Source of the DNA: Alphaproteobacteria bacterium | GTDB lineage: Bacteria; Pseudomonadota; Alphaproteobacteria; Sphingomonadales; Emcibacteraceae | Reading direction: 5' to 3' | DNA length: 7,353 nt | NCBI GenBank assembly: GCA_030432815.1 | Contig: JAUILB010000139.1 | Location: forward strand, 1 to 7,353 | Shown here: piece after piece, positions 6,224 through 7,353 of the stretch | Layout: every line of letters starts with the position of its first letter | How positions within the stretch are numbered: position 1 is the first letter of the stretch | Program-made: the position numbers and the translations under genes | The notes under the pieces: generated by a model | The model's input: only the letters and a program-made list of their open reading frames with translations | Databases searched by the model: none | What the model was told of the DNA's origin: nothing

Positions 6224-7353
6224 TCAGCCTTCACGTGCAACAAAGCTTAGCGCCTGCCTCGCTGTTCTAAGCCCGTGTTTACGCTTTAACGGGGAATTTA
6301 AAAAGCGATTGACACTGGCGAGGATCATTTTTTTTGTATCTATATCCTGTAGCCAATCGCAATCCTCCCGTACGGCAGTAAGTACTTTCATCAAATGGCA
6401 GGAAATAATAGGTTCCGGTACACCATGATCGATAAGTCTGTTAAATTCTGCTTTAAAAAACTGATCCTGATCATTAACCAGCCAATGGGACACGTTCTGT
6501 TCCTGATCAACATAGCTCACATTTCGCCCTGCAAAACAAGCCAACTGCAATAATGCCTGCGGCCAATGTTGTGGGTAGCGGTCACACACTATACGCGCGG
6601 CATTTGCAAATGTCAGACCATGGGTAAAATCAAGCCAGCCAATATTATGTTTGATAGCATTCTCCGTCGCAAGATCATATTCAAGATCAAAATGCAGCAT
6701 ATTCCAGGCCAATACCTGATGGACGGCATTAAAAATTTCATCCACATATGCTGACGATTGAAGCATCCTATCCATTATTTTATTTACAGAAAGCCCTTTT
6801 AAATCATCAGGTGAAATGAATTTTGTTCCATTCCCATCCCACTTTTCAAGCGCACCCCCATAATGCCTGAATTCAGGGATAAGGTCTTCACGGCTTGTAT
6901 AAACGAGATGCCTGATCAAACTTAATAAAAGCGGCAGTGTAACAGCCGCACCAACTGGTTTGATCAGTTCACCAACTTTATGAACATAAATAACCGAATG
7001 ACCAAAATCATTATAATGCGCCAGGGCAGCACTCACCAATGATGGTTCAATATCTTCATATGTTAAACCATCAGCTATAGCCCCTCGTGCCAGTGCAACA
7101 GCCTTGTTTTCATCTTCCTGTTCGATTGCATTTTCAAATGCTATCGCATCATAAGGTTCATTGTTTTCTGAAAAAGAATAATGTTTTTCCCGCCTCACAT
7201 CCCAGGCAATATGGCTTATGATTTCAAGTATTGCTGTTAAGGCTTCCTCATCGCGATCATTCTTTTCAAGCTCATTAGCTAATGCAAGCCAATCTGCTGC
7301 CGCCGCAAAAGCATGCCCCATACCATACTCAAAACGATCATAATTACGTTTTA
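6224..7353 (-). CDS. C-terminal region of a probable Rieske-domain protein, N-terminus beyond window edge
   Basis: The frame is open from the right edge to a TGA at 6224-6226. The first ATG is at 7321, but coding-like sequence continues upstream of it (KRNYDRFEYG before MGHAFAAAADWLALA), so the true start is probably outside the window. Numbered from that ATG, the 365 residues look almost entirely helical, with no signal peptide or clear membrane segment. There are 17 histidines, several in motifs: AHYNDFGHSVIYVHK (101-115), LIRHLVYTSREDLIPEFRHY (135-154), LHFDLEY (209-215) and WLDFTHGLTFANA (229-241). LLQLACFAGRN (257-267) is also present. From memory these match the C-terminal part of proteobacterial proteins that begin with a Rieske 2Fe-2S ferredoxin-like domain and have no established function. 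That domain would lie to the right. The family call is a recollection, not a search. Any role for the histidines, such as metal or cofactor binding, is speculation. It may be co-transcribed with the SDR gene downstream. Confidence 0.6.
   Translation of the reverse strand, partial: KRNYDRFEYGMGHAFAAAADWLALANELEKNDRDEEALTAILEIISHIAWDVRREKHYSFSENNEPYDAIAFENAIEQEDENKAVALARGAIADGLTYEDIEPSLVSAALAHYNDFGHSVIYVHKVGELIKPVGAAVTLPLLLSLIRHLVYTSREDLIPEFRHYGGALEKWDGNGTKFISPDDLKGLSVNKIMDRMLQSSAYVDEIFNAVHQVLAWNMLHFDLEYDLATENAIKHNIGWLDFTHGLTFANAARIVCDRYPQHWPQALLQLACFAGRNVSYVDQEQNVSHWLVNDQDQFFKAEFNRLIDHGVPEPIISCHLMKVLTAVREDCDWLQDIDTKKMILASVNRFLNSPLKRKHGLRTARQALSFVAREG

Noticed and set aside
6494..6502. GTTC-T-GTTC as a second SOS box
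   Set aside because: The spacer is one base, not seven, and it lies inside a coding region.

Overview
The window looks like ordinary, densely packed chromosome from an alphaproteobacterium of moderate GC content. Three things point there: an exact GTTC-N7-GTTC LexA box, the SOS-box form known from Caulobacter and Rhodobacter; a LexA-linked ImpB/MucB/SamB-type Y-family polymerase of a kind common in that class; and the type of SDR and NadC sequences present. The order cannot be fixed from the sequence. I see no mobile element, CRISPR array, tRNA or rRNA, and no gap over 300 bases without a gene.

Layout, left to right. A threonine/serine exporter (ThrE/DUF1212 family) reads leftward off the window edge (988 to 1). 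A 185-base divergent intergenic region follows, carrying the SOS box at 1105-1119. Rightward from there lie the Y-family polymerase (1174-2463), nadA (2530-3531), nadC (3528-4379, overlapping nadA by four bases and starting at TTG) and an EamA/DMT-type membrane transporter (4485-5387). The last two genes read leftward: an SDR oxidoreductase (6136 to 5390), convergent with the transporter, and behind it a large, mostly helical protein entering from the right edge (7353 to 6224). That protein resembles the C-terminal part of a family whose N-terminus is a Rieske ferredoxin-like domain.

Function. NadA and NadC catalyse successive steps of de novo NAD synthesis, from iminoaspartate plus DHAP to quinolinate and then to nicotinate mononucleotide. 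The preceding enzyme, NadB or an aspartate dehydrogenase, is not in the window. The polymerase is a DNA-damage-response gene. The two exporter-type proteins have substrates that are only family-level guesses. The SDR and the Rieske-like protein may be co-transcribed redox genes.

The most notable points are the exact SOS box, the SDR gene that has no ATG, GTG or TTG start although its Rossmann N-terminus is intact, the helical protein that predicts a Rieske domain just outside the window, and the palindromes and repeats upstream of the EamA gene and of nadA. I found no convincing new multi-gene system.
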